This document shows, in pieces, positions 43,328 to 54,676 of a DNA stretch of 64,000 bases. Each line of letters begins with the position of its first letter. Position 1 is the first letter of the stretch. This DNA comes from Hormiphora californensis (taxonomy: Eukaryota; Ctenophora; Tentaculata; Cydippida; Pleurobrachiidae): the NCBI GenBank assembly GCA_020137815.1, contig CM035350.1:8333712-8397711 (forward strand). Direction: 5' to 3'. The translations under genes were made by a program, and so were the position numbers. The notes beneath the pieces were generated by a model. That model was not told the origin of the DNA. It worked only from the letters and a program-made list of their open reading frames with translations, and made no database searches.

Positions 43328-43795
43328 CTAAAATGGGGGGGGGGGGTGACACGCAACACTTTGTAACACTTTGTAACATGTGCAGAAAACTTTTTGTGCA
43401 CATTACATGTTACAAAGGGTTACATAGTGTTGCATAGTGTTACAAAGTGATACAAAGTGATACAAAGTGTTACATAGTGTTACAAAGTGTTACATAGTTT
43501 TACAAAGTGTTACAAATTGTCACAAAGTGTTAGAAAAAAATTTTTCTAGCGCAAAATACTGAAATAAATTTTACGTATTTGTATTTGGCTGAACCTAAGA
43601 CACTGTTTCATGGAGTTTTATACAACATATCAGCTCAAAATCGGGTGTACGGACCGGTTTTAAGCCATAAAAAATGTAACACTTTGTAACATTTTGTAAC
43701 ACTTTGTAACATTTTGTAACACTTTGTAACATGTGCAGAAAACTTTTTGTGTGCGTTACATATTACAAAGTGTCACGTGCCCCCCCCCCCCCCAA
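43328..43795. mobile_element. Foldback of GTTACAAAGT tandem units
   Basis: The left end carries a G-run, TGACACGCAACACTTTGTAAC and ACATGTGCAGAAAACTTTTT. The right end carries ACATGTGCAGAAAACTTTTT, then TTACAAAGTGTCACGTG and a C-run. Both arms are built from ten-base units TAACACTTTG/ACAAAGTGTT. The facing G and C runs make the ends strongly complementary. No ORF is present. It lies 24 bp before the large AGCGCT element. Confidence 0.7.
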
Positions 43796-43818
43796 TAAAA
43801 CCAAACCAACAAAAACCC

Positions 43819-46800
43819 GGTAATATGGTAGTTCTGGGCTGAACATTTTCGACCGCTTTAAAGCGCTTTAAAGCGTTCGAGAAAGCGCTTTATAGCGCTT
43901 TAAAGCGCTTTAAAGCGATACCGCTTTAAAGCGCACCGCTTTAAAGCGCTTTTAAAGCGCTAAAAGCGCTTTATAGCGGTTTCTGAAGCAATATAAAGCG
44001 CTTTCGAAAGCGCTATAAAGCGCTTTTAAAAGCGCTTTAAAGCGCCACCGATTTAAAGCGCTTTATTTTCAAAATTTAGCGCTTTAAAGCGTTTTGCAAG
44101 CGCTTTAAAAAGCGCTATGAAGCGCTATAAAGCGCTTCGTCAAATCGCTTTAAAGCGCTATTTAGCGCTATTTAGCGCTTTATAGCGCTTTCGAAAGCGC
44201 TATAAAGCGCTAAATAGCGCTAGAAAGCGCTTTTAAAAGCGCTATAAAGCGCTTTATAGCGCTTTTAAAAGCGCTAGAAAGCGCTTTCAATAGTGCTATA
44301 AAGCGCTTTATAGCGCTTTATAGCGCTTTTTAAAGCGCTTTATATAGCATATTTGAAAGCGCTTTATAGCGCTATACAGCGCTTTTAAAAGCGCTTTTTA
44401 GCGCTTTAAAAAGCGCTTTAGAAAGCGCTTTAAAGCGCTTTAAAGAGCGCTATGAAGCGCTTTTTATAGCGCTATAAAGCGCTAAAAAGCGCTTTTTAAA
44501 GCGCTTTAAAGCGATATAAAATGTGCTACTTCAACCGCTAAAAAGCGCTATAAAGCGCTAAAAAGCGCTTTCAAAAGCGCTTTAAAAAGCGCTAGGAAGC
44601 GCTTTGAAAAGCGCTTTCTAGCGCTTTATAAAGCGCTTTTCAAAGCGCTTTTTAGCGCTTTTTAAAGCGCTTTGAAGCGCCATAAAAAGCGCTATAAAGC
44701 GCTTTAAATAGCGCTATGAAGCGCTTTTTATAGCGCTATAAAGCGCTCTTAAGCGCTTTTTGTGGCGCTTTAAAAAGCGCTTTATAGCGCTTTATAAAGC
44801 GCTATAAAGCGCTTCTTAAAGAGCTTTTCGAGGCGCTATAAAGCGCTATTTAGAGCGCTTTATAGCGCTTTTTAAAGCGCTTTTTAGCGCTTTAAATAGC
44901 GCTGAAAAGCGCTTTAAATAGCGCTAAAAAGCGCTATATAAAGCGCTTTCTAGCGCTTTTTAAAGCGCTTTTAAAAGCGCTATTTAAGGCGCTTGAAAGC
45001 GCTTTTTATAGTAAAACGAGCTCATCACATGAAGCTTTCATAGTTTCCCACGGCCGTGGGAAAATTTGCACTAATAAAACTCGGCATATGTCCAAATAAG
45101 CTGTGCTCCGTGTTGTACCCTCTCTTTCACTCCCTCTCTCCTACCCCCTTCCCAAAAAGAGAGGGTGCACCGTACCCAATTAAGGAACATGCCCGTTCAG
45201 ACTCAAATATAAGTTGGCAGTGAATTCATTTCTTTGTTTTCACTTACTTCTGCCGAGTGCCTTCTGCGGTCTGCCGTTGAGTCTTGAGAGTTGAGATTCT
45301 CGACTTGCTCTCATGACTCAGCACTTGTCACTTGTATTCGTATTTCTCAATCAATTGACTTGATACCAGCTACACACACGTCTGACGTCACCATTGACCA
45401 TTCAAGTCTCATAACTAACATCTTTACACTGTTTTAGCTGTAGACTGTATCTCAACCAGCCGGAGCCACCAGCCAGATTACGGCGTAAAAAATTACACCC
45501 CCTAGAGATTCCAAAAACATCATTATATGGCTGTGAACCTCACATGGTGCCCGCCACTCCCGAAAACGCCGCACCTATTAAAATCCTCCGTGGTAATGGT
45601 ATACCCTCTTTCTCTATCCCTCACTCGCCCCCATCCCGAACTAAACGTAGCGCACGCGATAACATGAGACTGAGAGAGACAGCGCGGGAGGATAGAAGAA
45701 AGAGGGGATATCATACCCAACTGTGCTCCGTGGTGTACCCTCTCTTTCACTCCCTCTCTCCCAAAAAGAGACTTTAGTTAACTCAAATTGGCCTTGTGGT
45801 TGCATGACTATAGACATTTGAAAAACTCGGTCTAAGTGTACTCTTTTGGTAGCGCACACCTGTACACAGGCTGCAAGGCACCCAAATTATAATCGCCCAC
45901 AACGGAAACGCAGTTTAATCTGAAAAGGAGTGGAAGTGATCACGAAAAAGTGGGATTTACAATAATAAATAATAATATTCAAAAACCGAATAGAATGCTT
46001 TAAAAAGCGATTTAAAGCGCTTTATGAAGCGCTATAAAGCGCTTTAAGAAGCGCTTTATAGCGCTTGTTAAAGCGCTCGAAAGCGCTTTATAAAGCGCTT
46101 TTTATAGCGCTTTATAAAGCGCTAGAAAGCGCTATAAAAAGTGCTTTAAAGCGCTTTATGAAGCGCTATAAATCGCTTTTTAAAGCGCTTTCTAGCGCTT
46201 TAAGAGGCGCTTTATAGCGCTATAAAAAGCGCTTTATAAAGCGCTTTCGAGCGCTTTAACAAGCGCTATAAAGCGCTTCTTAAAGCGCTTTATAGCGCTT
46301 TTTAAAGCGCTTGAAAGCGCTTTATAAAGCGCTTTACAGCGCTTCATAAAGCGCTATAAAAAGCGCTTTAAAGCGCTTTAAGAAGCGCTTTAAAGCGCTT
46401 TTTAAAAGACTTTATAAAGCGCTTTATAGCGCTATAAAAAGCGCTACAAAGCGCTTTATATAGCGCTTTATAGCGCTTTATAAAGCGCTTTATAGCGCTT
46501 TTTATAGCGCTATAAAGCGCTTTATAGCGCTTGATAAAGCGCTTTTTAAAGCGCTTTTAAGCGCTATATAAAGCGCTATAAAGCGCTTTATAAAGCGCTA
46601 TGAAGCGCTATTTAAAGCGCTATAAGAAGCGCTTTAAAGCGCTTTATAGTGCATTAAAAAGCGCTTTAAAGCGTTTTTATAAACGCTTTCTGAAGCGATA
46701 TAAAGCGCTTTTTAAAGCGCTGAACAGCGCTTTTAAAAGCGCTATAAAGCGCTTTTTAAAGCGCTTTAAAAAGCGCTTTTTAAAGCGCTTTATAGCGCTT

Positions 46801-47264
46801 TTAAAAGCGCTTTAAAAAGCGCTTTTTCAACACCGCTTTTAAAAGCGCTTTTTATAGCGCTTTAAAGCGATATTCACCGCTTTAAAGCGCTTAAAAGCGC
46901 TTGAAAGCGCTAAAAGCGCTTTAAAGCGCTATAAAGCGTTTTGAAAAGCGCTTTATAGCGCTTTTAAAAGCGCTTTTAAAGCGCTTTAAAGCGCTTTATT
47001 TTTTCTCGCCATCAAAAAAAAGCGCTTTAAATCGGTGGCGCTTTAAAGCGCTTTTGAAAGCGCTTTAAAGCGCTTTCGGAAGCGCTTTATATCGCTACAA
47101 AAACCGCTATAAAGCGCTTTTAGCGCTTTAAAAGCGCTTTAAAGCGGTGCGCTTTAAAGCGGTATCGCTTTAAAGCGCTTTAAAGCGCTTTATAGCGCTT
47201 TCTCAAACGCTTTAAAGCGCTTTAAAGCGGTCGAAAGTGTTCAGCCCAGAACTACCATATTACC
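43819..47264. mobile_element. 3.45-kb foldback element of AGCGCT palindromic satellite
   Basis: The termini read GGTAATATGGTAGTTCTGGG... and continue with GCTGAACA and TTTCGACCGCTTTAAAGCG, in inverted orientation at both ends with one mismatch visible. They are flanked by the direct repeat AAAAACCC (43811-43818 and 47265-47272), an 8-bp target duplication as made by hAT-type transposases. Each arm (about 1.15 and 1.25 kb) is built almost only of units like AAAGCGCTTTATAGCGCT, themselves palindromes. The central kilobase (45015-45985) is different and has no transposase. ORFs such as 46600-46815 (Lys/Phe-rich) are artefacts. Confidence 0.88.
45015..45985. other. Unique core of the AGCGCT foldback
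   Basis: About 970 bp without AGCGCT units. It repeats the phrase CTGTGCTCCGTG-TGTACCCTC and TCTCTTTCACTCCCTCTCTC twice (45098-45170 and 45721-45770). It also contains the CACACCTGTACACAGG phrase shared with 9170 and 11320. No protein domain was recognised. It may be captured genomic DNA or older inserted repeats. Confidence 0.5.
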
Positions 47265-47609
47265 AAAAACCCTGGTGCGTGGTACAGCTAGTGTGCCTTA
47301 TCTCTGGATTCTGGTTGTGATTTGCATTGGAAAAATCTTATTGATTTCTAACCAGGGCCGGCGTCAGTAGAGGGTGCGGCAATTTTCCATAAAAATGATA
47401 TCATTTTCCCACTTTTTGGCTTGTTTTCCTTTTTTCGTGGGCACCTTTCACCCTTCACCGAGAGAAGTTAATTGGACTTAAGGAAGCTGAGCAAAAGCCG
47501 TTTAAAGATGGGTTGTTTTCAAAAAGTGACATCACAGGTTCTTGCAGGGACACATTTTTTCAAATTTTAATTCAAATTTTTTCGATTTTACCGCACTCGA
47601 TTTTGCGGA

Positions 47610-47745
47610 GTTTGGTTAATATCTCCTGCTCCTGATAAGACAGAGACTTGAAACTGGTTGCATTTGAAAGCTCTTATAGTTCTCTTTCTAACGCTACCAA
47701 AACGATTTATGTACCTTATCAGGAACTGGAGATATGATTGATTAC
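47610..47745. mobile_element. Diverged CCTGATAAG inverted repeat
   Basis: TATCTCCTGCTCCTGATAAG at the left is matched by CTTATCAGGAACTGGAGATA at the right. It is related to the unit at 8905-9025. Confidence 0.5.
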
Positions 47746-47973
47746 CCCCCCCCCCCTAGCGTGGTCTAAGGTCTTCCCTCCAGGCCAGCGTATGCCAACT
47801 GAATGATTAGCACCAATATAAATAAATAACACAACCAACTAGGCACATCAGGGGTGAAAGTTGTCAGTTGAAACGGTGCAGAACAGAGATCTTTTTTGAA
47901 AAACCGGGTTGACCGGGCCCATTAATACGGAATATAACAATAAGTGTAATCAGTACATAAAGGTTAAAATAAA

Positions 47974-48498
47974 TTAATTCGTTGCATTGTTTTTAATCAA
48001 GTATAAAATATTAAAATCATTCCTGTCTGTAAACCGTTTAGGACTGGAACCTCGGTGACCACGGAGGCTGACAACAAGGGTTTTCAAGAGACAAAATGAT
48101 AAACGTTGCCGGATATACCTTATTGAGTCTGGGTATGATTGACCGGTTTTCTCAGAAAGACGATAAGCTATCTGTTTGTATAGTTTGTCAGCTTCATTAC
48201 CAACGATACCGGATGTAGAGAAGACGACGGGAGTAAAATAGCTTTTTTCCACCTGGAGGATGCGCTCTCCGTAGGCCCGTTTCTTCTCAACCTCGTGTTT
48301 CTTCAAGACCTTATCAACTGATAGAGATTTGTTTGTTGGCGCCCTAGAGTTGAAAATGCGAACATCGAGGAACAGTTTTGACATGTCAGTTTTTGACCAA
48401 ACGCCACGAGCTGAAACGTCGAGACGAGCTTCATCTGTTTTGATGGCAGAACAGAGATCTTTAAAAACTTTGGCGCGGGCGCGGAAAATAAATTGCAA
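47974..48498 (-). pseudogene. Retroelement C-terminal domain fragment
   Basis: The 174-codon frame contains ARLDVSARGVW, LFLDVRIFN, then HEVEKKRAYGERILQVE, FTPVVFSTSG and RQRLSFCLLKTLVVSLRG. This ordered set of motifs recurs at the end of many eukaryotic retroelement polyproteins; the D-x-x-A-R-G-x-W...D-V-R core could be a nuclease-like fold, but I cannot verify that. The 5' end of the frame stops at a 198-bp MITE (48501-48698), so the coding region was cut by a later insertion. Confidence 0.5.
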
Positions 48499-48500
48499 TA

Positions 48501-48698
48501 GGGATCCCTAAAAAAGTTCAGTATTTACACAGCGTTTACACCAGAGCGCTGTGATTGGCTGAAATTTCTGACGATGGAAAATTTAAGCCAATCACAGCGC
48601 AGATTTCAAAATTTTTCTTCCCACGCTACCGTGGGAAAAACTGAAATGGCTTAACTGGTGTAAACGCTGTGTAAATACTGAACTTTTTTAGGGATCCC
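48501..48698. mobile_element. 198-bp MITE with GGGATCCCTAAAAAAG ends
   Basis: The ends are inverted repeats of more than 40 bp, starting GGGATCCCTAAAAAAGTTC and continuing to GCGTTTACACCAG. They are flanked by TA (48499-48500, 48699-48700). The centre contains a second facing pair (GCGCTGTGATTGGCT). It interrupts the retroelement frame to its left. Confidence 0.85.
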
Positions 48699-48702
48699 TA
48701 TA

Positions 48703-49362
48703 GGAACCATAATAAAGTTCAAGAGCGCACCCCATCCAAGAGCGTACCACCTCCAAAAGACACCACTCCAAGAGCGCACCACATCAAAGAGAGCTCCCCG
48801 TCCAGAAGATACCGTGCGCAGGGGACACCACGCGCAGAAGAGACCACACGCGCAAATACAACGCCGCGCTGGCAGGGGCGGTGCGCGGCGTTCAGTCACG
48901 AAAAAAATTTTGGGTCCAGCGCTGCAGAAAATGTAACGTGCGAAGTGGGTCCGGACCCAGCGCTGCCGCATAAGTTTTTTCTTGCGCGCATTCGTTTTTT
49001 CAATTGAAAATCGGCTCATTTTTTCACTTTTTTGGTTGTTTTCGCCGATATTTTCACTTTTTAGCAAGTTTTCTCATTTTCTTCTCCTCTCTCGTCCAAA
49101 AAGTGGGTCCTGGACCCACAGGACCCAGCCTTGCTTCGCCCCTGCGCGCTGGTCTCTTCTGCGCGTGGTGTCCCATGCGCGTGGTATCTTCTGGATGGGG
49201 AGCTCTCTTTGATGTGGTGCGCTCTTGAAGTGGTGTCTTCTGGAGGTGGTGCGCTCTTGGATGTGGTCTCTTTTGGGTGTGGTGCGCTCTCAGGTGTGGT
49301 CTCTCTTCGATCGGGTACGCTCTTGGGTGCTCTTGGAGGCTCTTGAACTTTATTATGGTTCC
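48703..49362. mobile_element. Inverted-repeat element with GGAACCATAATAAAG ends
   Basis: GGAACCATAATAAAGTTCAA at the left matches TTGAACTTTATTATGGTTCC at the right. Both arms (about 180 and 230 bp) consist of diverged units such as GAGCGCACCACxTCCAAGAG. The middle holds unrelated GC-rich DNA with no ORF I can assign. The target duplication is unclear. Confidence 0.75.
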
Positions 49363-49910
49363 TTATTTATATTGAGTAGAGTCTTTCAGAATCAACCGCG
49401 CGGCTTAATGAGAATGCTTTAGTTAGCGCGGCACACTCCCGCAGAGAAGACCTGAAAAACGTGCCGCCGTTTACCGCCACTCAAGAGGTCTCAAAAATAT
49501 ATCCTAATTGAGGGCCCTTCCAGTTTGTGTTTACTTTTAGCTCCCAAGATGTTTTATTACACATTTCTAACAATAAGTTGCTTTTAAGTAAACATTATTT
49601 ACAATTACAGTTACACATCAAAAGAAGAGCGCCAAACGAGGAAAGAAGCAAGTCCGACGAGTAGCCGTCAAGCCGTGTACTTATGTAAATTGGCCCTAGT
49701 ACACTGAACAGTATATTTATTATCTCGTTCCCAAAACATAAACAAAGAGTTATTTCATTCTCCCTTTTGGCCAAAGAAAAATTGAGAAAAATGAAGCAAG
49801 AGAAGGGTCGTCGTTCCTTCATAAGGTCTAAAAATAAATCTCGCATATCAAACACATTCGACCAAACATTGTCTTTTCAAATTGGGGGAGAGGGGACTGG
49901 GGGTAAATTG

Positions 49911-50615
49911 CTAATACGTCAACCCTTCCTGTGGTTGGTGGCCCACTCCCTTAGCTTTCTGCATACCTCTGAAACACAGTTAAGGAGTTAGAACAGTGTC
50001 ACACTGATATAAGGAGGTAGAAATGAATTGACGGGGAGGTGATATAAAACTTACAGCCAAACGTGTCTCAAAGCATCCTTGATAGTCATATTCTTAGACC
50101 AGCCACGGGGTAATACTGCCCTTAGATCTACCTGAAAAAGTATGGTGGTAAGAAACAACCACAAATAAACAAACAGACACATACAAATGAACAAACAAAC
50201 AAACACCCACACATATGAACAAACGGACACGCAAATGAACAAACAAACAGACACCCACATAAACGGACACGCAAATGGAGCGCGCGGACTAGCGCCTCTC
50301 TGATAGCGATAAGAGTGGCGCACTCTGCACAAGTTAAGGGTTCTCGCGCGTCACATACAGACATCACCATAGCCTAGAAGCAGAGTAAAATGTATCTTTT
50401 TCATGTCCCAACTATCATGAACCATGATACCGCTCCAATTTGGTGTAAACTTGATCTCACTTACCACACCAGACGAGTTGACGAAGGGGACATTAATTCT
50501 TGTTCTGAAGCGGATCTTGGGGGCGCATTCGGGGTACTCAGGTCCTGTCTCTATGTGCAGCGAGTACAGCCTGTTCTCAAATGGACACTGAACGGGAAAT
50601 ATGAGCTTAAAAAGG

Positions 50616-50681
<66 letters not shown>

Positions 50682-53600
50682 TCTCTCGCGCTCTCTCTCT
50701 CTCTCGATCTCTCGCTCGTCTCTCGCTCTCTCCTCTCTCCCTGCTCTCTCTCTCTCCCTCCTCTCTCTCTGCTCACTTTCCTTGTTGTAAAAGCGTTGTT
50801 ACACCCCCCTCGTAACTACTCTACGACATGACAGTTTCCTTTTTCTCTCTCTCACCATCCATCAGTGTAATCTTTCGTTTTCAGAAATGCTGGGTAGCTA
50901 TCATGATGCCTTCCAATGGTCAATTTCCACATATTTCTATCTCTATCTCGCGGCTCGCCAAATCCTAGTCAAGTCTATCTCTATCTCTATCTTTCTATCT
51001 ATATCTATCTCATCTTTATCTCTATCTTTCTCTATCTTTCTCTCTTTTTAGGCCAGTCATATGACGTTTTTTTCTCACCATAAAAGTTGTAAATCTAATT
51101 CCACTTCTAGGGTACTCTAATAGGTCCCTAGAATCACCAAAAAAATCCTTCGCGAATTTCGCGGTGAAGAACTTAGGTTTTTGGGCCACGCCCTTTTACC
51201 TATATTTTTAGCCTGTTTTGTAAGACGTAACATGGCTTAGGAACGGAGTAGAGACAAAACTGAGGGCACTAGAGTGATCAGCGTCCTCGCATTAGTGGGG
51301 GTAGACACCGAAATTAAGTCTCTATCTTTTCAGGTTAATTAGATAATTGGATAATTAGATGCGCACATAGCCGTTTTGTGGTTACAGTCGGACCCCGATT
51401 TAGGGGCCCCCGATTTAGTGGCACCCCTATTTAGTGGCAGGAGTTTTTCCCCCCGATATAGGAAATTAACCTTATTTGACCCCGATTTAGTGGACACCCC
51501 GATTTAGAGGACAAGAGCCTTTCCCCCGAGGGTGTCCCTAAATCGGGGTCCGACTGTATATGGTAAAAACCATCATAGGAAACAAGTAGAGATGAAATCG
51601 AGGGCACCAAAGTGACCAGCGTCCTCGAATTAGTGGGGGTAGGAACCGGAATTCAGTCTCTATCTCATCTGGTTAATTAGATAATTAGATAATTAGCTTT
51701 GCGCATAACCGTTTTTGGGCTATATGGCTATAGCCACTTAGGAATGGTTTAGAGACTTTTCACTGGTGCCATTTTGTAGGCAATGGCCAATTTATGGGGG
51801 GTCTACGTCGGACTTTTAAGCTCTATTTCCAACCGTTTAGCCGTTATTTGGCTCTAAAGGTGCTCAAAATCGGGTTTTTTACCGTTTTTTGCCCATTTTG
51901 GGCACCTTTAAAGCCAAATAACGGCTAAACGGTTGGAAATAGAGCTTAAAAGTCCGACGTAGACCCCCCATAAATTGGCCATTGCCTACAAAATGGCACC
52001 AGTGAAAAGTCTCTAAACCATTCCTAAGTGGCTATAGCCATATAGCCCAAAAACGGTTACGCGCAAAGCTAATTATCCAATTATCTAATTAACCAGATGA
52101 GATAGAGACTTAATTCCGGTGTCTACCCCCACTAATGCGAGGACGCTGATCACTTTAGTGCCCTCAGTTTTGGCTCTACTCCGTTCCTAAGGCATGTTAC
52201 GTTTTACAAAACAGGTTAAAAATATAGGTAAAAGGGCGTGGCCCAAAAACCTAAGTTCTTCACCGCGAAAATCGCGAAGGATTTTTTTTGGTGGTTCTAG
52301 GGACCTATTAGAGTGCCCTAGAAGTGGAATTAGATTTACAACTTTTTTGGTGAATTTTGATCTACATCCGACATCATATGACTGGCCTATTTAATAATAA
52401 TAATAATAATAACTATGTTTGTATTCCGCCCATATCCGACAGGGACAGAGCAGTAGAACTGTTGCTGTCACTGAAGGATGATCTGAACGGTTAACATACT
52501 TGAATAGACCTGCCGACTAATCCTTAATATTGCACACAAAAAAATGGTAAAGAAAAAAACAACGGCCCACATAACTATCGGTAACTGAAAACATAACAGA
52601 CTGAGATAGAGTCCTGAAACTCTAAAAAGATGGTTTAAAAGTCCAATAGATAGAAAACACTCGTGCTATGAAAAAACCCAAAACGTGCTTCACACTTCTG
52701 CTCGCCACGAGCCAAAATACAGAAAAAATAAAACAGGTACCAGCTAGAGCACAAACCTCAGTAAGATGGAGAGAACACTCCTAGGACAATCAGGATTCAC
52801 CGAAAGCCTCAATGAAGAGACTAGTCTTGAGCTTAGACTTGAAAGAGTCCACAGAGTCAATTGCTCTCAGATCAATGGAAAGCTTATTCCAGATTTCAGG
52901 CAGATAAACCGACGGACGTCTCCTCCTCAACTTAGAAGTTGCATTCACACTGGATAGCTTAGGATACCTCAGCTTGAGGCCATCAGGCTGAGCGTTTCCT
53001 CTGGTAGTCCGGATCACATGTAGTCCATCATCCACAGGGACCTGTTCCTGCAGGTACACTGGAGCCAAGCCATGTACAATCTTGTACGCCATTAAGCAAA
53101 CCTTGAACTTAACTCGCTGTTCAATCGGGAGGACGTGCATTTCACTCATGTAGGGCATGTAACTGTCCTGGTGACCATACAGGCCATACACAAATCTGAC
53201 ACATGAGTTCAGAACTCGCTGCAAGCTATCCAGGAGCTTCTTTGGTAAGCCAGAATAAAGGACATTACAGTAGTCAAGTCTCGAAACGATGAGTTGCTTC
53301 ACCAGAAGCATCTTGGTCGGTTTATCCAAACATCGGTTAACCTGCCACAAATTCTTGAGAAGCATTCCACATTGCTTCTTAACACTGTTGATCTGCCTTT
53401 CCATCGAAATGTTACTGTCTAGGAATACACCCAGGGTCTTCCCTGCAGATCCAGTAAATTCCATAGGGCTGATCTCCACTCCTCCAAAGCTTACTGTGGG
53501 CTGGAAGACCATCTTATCCAGAGCACTGCTCTTACCTAACAGTAAAAACTCTGTCTTTGCCTCATTACACTTAAGCCAGTGATCACTCATCCACAGTTTC

Positions 53601-54676
53601 ACACTTGATAGACACTCCTCAATCCTCTCCTTCGCTGCATTCCAACCATCCTCGTCAGTAGGCACAAGACTGATGTACAGTTGCGAGTCATCAGCGTATA
53701 GCTTAATCCTCAGACCAAAGGGTCTAACCAAGTCCTGGAGCTCCTCGACATACAACAAGAACAATACCGGCCCAAGCAGTGACCCCTGTGGAACTCCACA
53801 TATCAGCGTGATGATCCTCGAAAGCTCCCCCTCCACATTTACTCGGTAATTCCTACACTGTAGATAGCTGGCAAACCAATCCAGCACAGAGCCTTTCACT
53901 CCAAAACGTCCTTCCAGAGTCTCTAGCAGCTTCCCATGGTCCACTGTATCAAAGGCGGCACTCATGTCTAATAGAAAGAGGCCAGTGACCTTTCCTTCAT
54001 CAAGGTCTCGTAGTAAATCATCAAACATACCCATCAGGAGTGTTTCACAACTGTGTCCCACCCGATAACCCGATTGATGTTTGATAGAATTCTATCAAAA
54101 GTTCTAGAATTCTATCAAAAGTTCTAGAATTCTATCAAAAGTTTTTAGAATTCTATCAAAAGTTTTAGAATTCTATCAAAAGTTTTAGAATTCTATCAAA
54201 AGTTTTTAGAATTCTATCAAAAGTTTTTTAGAATTCTATCAAAAGTTTTTAGAATTCTAACAATAAGTTCGACATTTTTTGCTTGAATGAAACAAATCTC
54301 AATGAAGCAAATCTTCTCTCTCTCTCACCCTTGGTGGTCCAATAATAGTTGCGTTCCAATATGTCAGGGACATATCATCGTCTGTCTCGAGACCCCAGGA
54401 AATAGATCCATCTCCAACTCCTTTCTCTCCATCTTCCAACTCCTGCAGGAGCCGGAAACTTCGAGGTACTGAAAATGTTCAATTAGCAGTGAGTACATAA
54501 TAATAGTAGGGGTCTTCATCGACAAACTAATAAACGACTTTATACAAGTTACAGTTAACCCGACTAACTGTGTGGCGTGTAATTGTATACATGACCCCAT
54601 TATGATCGGCAAACACAGTGCAACAACATTACACACACAGTGCACACACTTTATATAGCTTACCTTCTGTTGCCAT
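49911..54676 (-). CDS. UBE2V: Ubiquitin-conjugating E2 variant (UEV, UBE2V/Mms2-like)
   Basis: Five exons close in frame: 54664-54676, 54329-54468, 50465-50587, 50055-50131 and 49911-49968, giving 136 residues; human UEV proteins are about 145. UEVs pair with Ubc13 to build Lys63-linked ubiquitin chains and lack the catalytic cysteine. Signatures are [24 protein letters not shown], the IIGPPR motif, [25 protein letters not shown] and the C-terminal PQEGLTY. The exon 2-3 junction gives GPPR-CPFEN, the same spacing as GPPR-TNYEN in human UEV. The catalytic-Cys region is absent, as expected. The intron between 50588 and 54328 is 3.7 kb and is filled by a foldback element, a MITE, a truncated LINE, a 20-bp array and a GA run. 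Confidence 0.94.
50618..50770. repeat. (GA)n followed by (CT)n microsatellite
   Basis: A pure GA run turns into CT-rich sequence, so the two halves can pair. It lies in the large UEV intron just upstream of exon 3. ORFs through it are not genes. Confidence 0.9.
51051..52387. mobile_element. 1.34-kb foldback element
   Basis: Two arms of several hundred bp are inverted copies, from GGCCAGTCATATGA at both tips to a centre near 51872 (TTTACCGTTTTTTGCCC). TA flanks both ends (51049-51050, 52388-52389). The left arm carries a second, diverged copy of the segment around GATCAGCGTCCTCGCATTAG and a MITE insertion (51385-51556) that the right arm lacks. No ORF of transposase size is present. The right tip sits in the TTA-repeat tail of the neighbouring LINE. 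Confidence 0.88.
51385..51556. mobile_element. 172-bp MITE nested in the foldback
   Basis: CAGTCGGACCCCGATTTAG at the left and its complement at the right are flanked by TA. It is the same family as 30728-30885. It is present in only one arm, so it inserted after the foldback formed. Confidence 0.85.
52390..54085 (-). mobile_element. 5'-truncated LINE (CR1/jockey-like reverse transcriptase)
   Basis: The frame 52790-54061 (423 codons, no stops) encodes reverse-transcriptase motifs in order: [35 protein letters not shown], the catalytic YADDSQLY, then [14 protein letters not shown] and a C-terminal EIWNKLS...FIEAFG. The endonuclease and the first fingers are missing, so the copy is 5'-truncated, as usual for LINE insertions. 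The 3' end is a (TTA)n tail, read as ATAATAATA on the plus strand at 52391-52411. The reading frame is intact, so the insertion is fairly young. It lies in the big UEV intron, same strand as the gene. Confidence 0.88.
54086..54265. repeat. 20-bp tandem repeat (AGAATTCTATCAAAAGTTTT)
   Basis: About nine copies of a 19-22 bp unit containing the palindrome AGAATTCT are present. They directly adjoin the truncated 5' end of the LINE and are within the UEV intron. Confidence 0.9.

Noticed and set aside
46600-46815. Lys/Phe/Leu-rich ORF resembling a cationic peptide
   Set aside because: It is translation of the AGCGCT satellite. Similar frames occur throughout the arms.
48651-49346. ORFs over the GAGCGCACCAC inverted-repeat element
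   Set aside because: They follow the diverged tandem units of the element on both strands. No domain is present and the composition is that of a repeat.
52766-53582. Plus-strand ORFs opposite the LINE
   Set aside because: They are antisense of the reverse-transcriptase frame, which holds the YADD catalytic motif.
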